From the NCBI GenBank assembly GCA_036417435.1, contig CM070903.1, positions 59,868,001 to 59,932,000 on the forward strand: a DNA stretch of 64,000 bases, read 5' to 3'. A program made the position numbers and the translations under genes. The notes beneath the pieces are model-generated. The model did no database searches. It saw only the letters and a list, made by a program, of their open reading frames with translations, and was not told where the DNA came from. Positions 61,919-64,000 of the stretch are shown here, one piece after another (the stretch's first letter is position 1; each line of letters begins with the position of its first letter). This DNA comes from Inia geoffrensis. Its lineage: Eukaryota > Chordata > Mammalia > Artiodactyla > Iniidae.

Positions 61919-62247
61919 TTGACTATACAGTTAATGTAAATTTCTAGTGAAGAAAAATCAAAGCAAGAGAAAAACTAAAAAATATAATTTAAAAAATTTC
62001 TGAAATAAAAAATATTGTTATCCTAAGGCTATTGTGTGTGTAATATGGGATAAAGTAAGTATAGGATAATCTAATTGTTCCAATCCCTATGTCTCTGAGA
62101 ACAGAAGTCTCTGTGACAGGAAGGAAATACAGATGTAATATCGAGGTACAACACACTGTAGCATTCCCAAATTTTAATTGGAGGTATAAAGTATTTTATC
62201 CTAAAATATGTATATACATAAGCACAGAGCTAGGAGATAGATGGATA

Positions 62248-62283
62248 GAGAAAGGAAGAAAGGAAGAAAGAAAGAAAGAAAAA

Positions 62284-62321
<38 letters not shown>

Positions 62322-62492
62322 GAAAGAAAGAAAGAAGGAAGGAAAGAAAGAAAGAAAGAAAGAAAAGAAAGAGAGGAAGGAAGGAAGGGGGAAGGAAGGA
62401 AGGTAGGAAGGGAGGGAGGGAGGGAGGGAGGGGGAAGGATGGAGGAAGGGATGAAAGATGGAAGAAGGAAGAAAGAGAGAGAGGGAGGTTAA
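62248..62492 (+). repeat. Purine (GAAA/GGAA/GGGA) microsatellite
   Basis: This is a run of about 245 bases almost free of pyrimidines on the plus strand. It grades from (AAAG)n and (AAGG)n into (GGGA)n and then mixed GGA/GAA. ORFs read from it are low-complexity artefacts. Confidence 0.95.
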
Positions 62493-64000
62493 GGATAATT
62501 TTCCAAGCTCTACCCACTGAAGAGGCCTAGAAACAATGACCAACTCAGCAGCAGTGAGCATCTCTAGAACCCGAATCGTGGTCTTGGCATAATATTTCCC
62601 ATTTAAAAACAAAACAAAACAAACAAAGCCAGCAACCAAAAACTAGGGCCTCTTGGAGAAACAGTTGATTCAGGACCTGGGGCAGGAAATGGACAAAATA
62701 AACCTGGAACATCTTGTCAGAAAAAGAGCAAGGAAGCTATGAAAGATTACTAGGGTTATACAAAAGGATTCAGAGCCAACTTGAAGAGGCTCCTATTGGC
62801 CGAAGATGAGACAAATAAGCATATAAATGGATAATTGCAATTTGTTAAAATCAATCAAATGTGAGGAACGAAGTAAGCAGGAAGAGAATAGACAACATGC
62901 CCATCCTAGCAAGGCCAAGAGAGAAAGCTTAATGTCAATTCAAGGGTTTTGTCTTCCACGTTAGACTGAACATAGTGACTACTGAATTATGACTCTATTC
63001 GCAAAAATGATTCTAGGACAATCTATTACTCAAGAAAGATCAGAACAGCCATGGGTCTGGAACTTTACCCAGAGTAAGGGGAAGATTGCTGCTACTTCAT
63101 AAAGTTTGAAGGCATGGTGAAAGAGAAAAATAAAGTTATGATTTTTTTAACATCTTTATTGGAGTAAAACTGCTTTACAAAAAAGTTGTGTTTTGATTAT
63201 AATCCACATGTCATGTTTACTCAACATACCAGTTACACACATAAATATATGAAATCTGTCCCCATGGAGCAGGTAATCTAGGAAAGATTTTACATGTGTA
63301 CAAATAACTATAATGCAAAACAGTATGAAATAAGTGCCACAACAGAGGCACAATCAAAATTCTATAGTTAAGTAGGCAGAAATATCACTTCTGACAATGC
63401 TGAGAGAAAGAGAGCAGAGTAAGATCTGAGTTGGTCTTTAAACGAAGAGTGGCATTTAGTGGGCAGAGATGAGAGGGAGAACACACTAGCCTGAAGAAAT
63501 AGCTTGAACAGAAATGCAACATAGAAAATGTAGGGAATGTCTTAAAGCACAATGAGAGATTCCACTTGTCTGGAAGGAGAAGGTATATGATGGAGGAGTG
63601 AGAGGCAAGGCTGGAAAGATGGATTGGGACCAGGAAATTGGACAGCGCCTTCATTAAAGATTTGGAATTTATCTTACAGTCAATCATTGAAGGTTTTTAA
63701 ATGGGAGACATTTCTACCAACTAAAACAGCATTTTAGGATGCCTGAAGGATGCATTAAAAGGAAGGGCATATGGAAGCAAAGAGACCAGTGAGGAGGCCA
63801 TGGCAATCAGAGAACTGAACTGCCATGGACGCGGAGGAGGTGAAAAGAGAGAGAGATGCCAGAAATATTCTGAAGGAAAAATCAAAATGGGTTTTTGATG
63901 AATGATGATGCATGATTAGATAGGGCACTGAGAAACTGGAAGGGAGTAAGGATAACTGAGGGTCTGAGCTTAGTGATTGCAAAGAGCTGCGACTGGGTTG
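62493..64000. other. Intergenic, likely old repeat after 63400
   Basis: At 63146-63185 there is a 40-bp piece resembling the very end of L1 (AACATCTTTATTGGAGTAAA), possibly a tiny truncated insertion. From about 63400 to the end the text resembles an ancient interspersed repeat (GACCAGTGAGGAGGCCATGG, GGAATTTATCTTACAGTCAA) whose name I am not sure of. No gene was recognised. Confidence 0.4.

Noticed and set aside
62089..62639. Long ORFs in the purine tract (Lys/Glu/Arg-rich and Phe/Leu/Ser/Pro-rich peptides)
   Set aside because: They are produced by simple repeats lacking stop codons and are not coding.
1..64000. Endogenous retrovirus, CRISPR array, tRNA or rRNA genes
   Set aside because: No gag/pol/env-like frames, paired LTRs, direct-repeat arrays, or intact tRNA genes were seen. 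tRNA-like boxes occur only within SINEs, and the reverse transcriptase text is all L1.
49001..64000. The neighbouring gene ATG3, expected upstream of BTLA in human
   Set aside because: No ATG3 exon text was recognised. In human the gap between the two genes is larger than this flank, so absence is expected.

Overview
This is a mammalian nuclear genome window, almost certainly from a cetacean. The basis is two repeat types that I recognise from sequence. One is the tRNA-derived CHR-type SINE of whales, dolphins and relatives, with a 'tggtggcgcagtggttaag' A-box region, a 'gggttcgagccc' B box and either a short GC-rich or a long TAGTTGTGGC-rich body. The other is the cetartiodactyl L1 whose 3' end reads 'aacatctttattggag' on the opposite strand. 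Bacterial-style gene features are absent, and nearly all open reading frames are L1 debris or chance.

The one host gene I can identify is BTLA (B and T lymphocyte attenuator, CD272), on the minus strand. Four exons are visible: exon 1 (signal peptide) at 48718-48810, exon 2 (Ig domain) at 33900-34199, exon 3 (stalk, transmembrane) at 15963-16103 and exon 4 (start of the tail) at 14395-14441. The last exon, with the tyrosine signalling motifs, was not found. It may lie to the left of the window or have been lost. Compared with human BTLA as I remember it, the Ig exon carries a one-base deletion that leads to a TGA at 33951-33953, before the transmembrane exon. It also carries an upstream five-base deletion that removes the first Ig cysteine, and the exon 1 donor reads GC instead of GT. 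Exons 3 and 4 are open and have the expected phases. This looks like a recently damaged, possibly inactivated BTLA, or a sequence error in one base. It is the most interesting observation here.

Layout, left to right: 1-585 SINE and L1 3' ends. 586-5015 mostly unrecognised intergenic or intronic DNA. 5016-13292 an old LTR-like fragment, an older L1 3' end, then a near full-length minus-strand L1 carrying two SINEs. 13293-17710 BTLA exons 4 and 3 in quiet sequence. 17711-19480 an L1 fragment with an 18-bp target duplication, then a SINE. 20530-33290 a stack of nested elements: a plus-strand L1, then an old minus-strand L1 split by a full-length younger L1 (with its own SINE) and by a retrocopied transcript. 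33900-35191 BTLA exon 2 and an unexplained ORF with an acceptor-like site. 35500-48717 intron 1 with SINEs, L1 tails and MIRs. 48718-48810 BTLA exon 1. 48811-64000 upstream flank with MIRs, an LTR-like repeat, several CHR SINEs and a purine microsatellite.

Both large L1 copies lie in the same transcriptional orientation as BTLA. All gene identifications rest on comparison with remembered family sequences. I ran no alignment.
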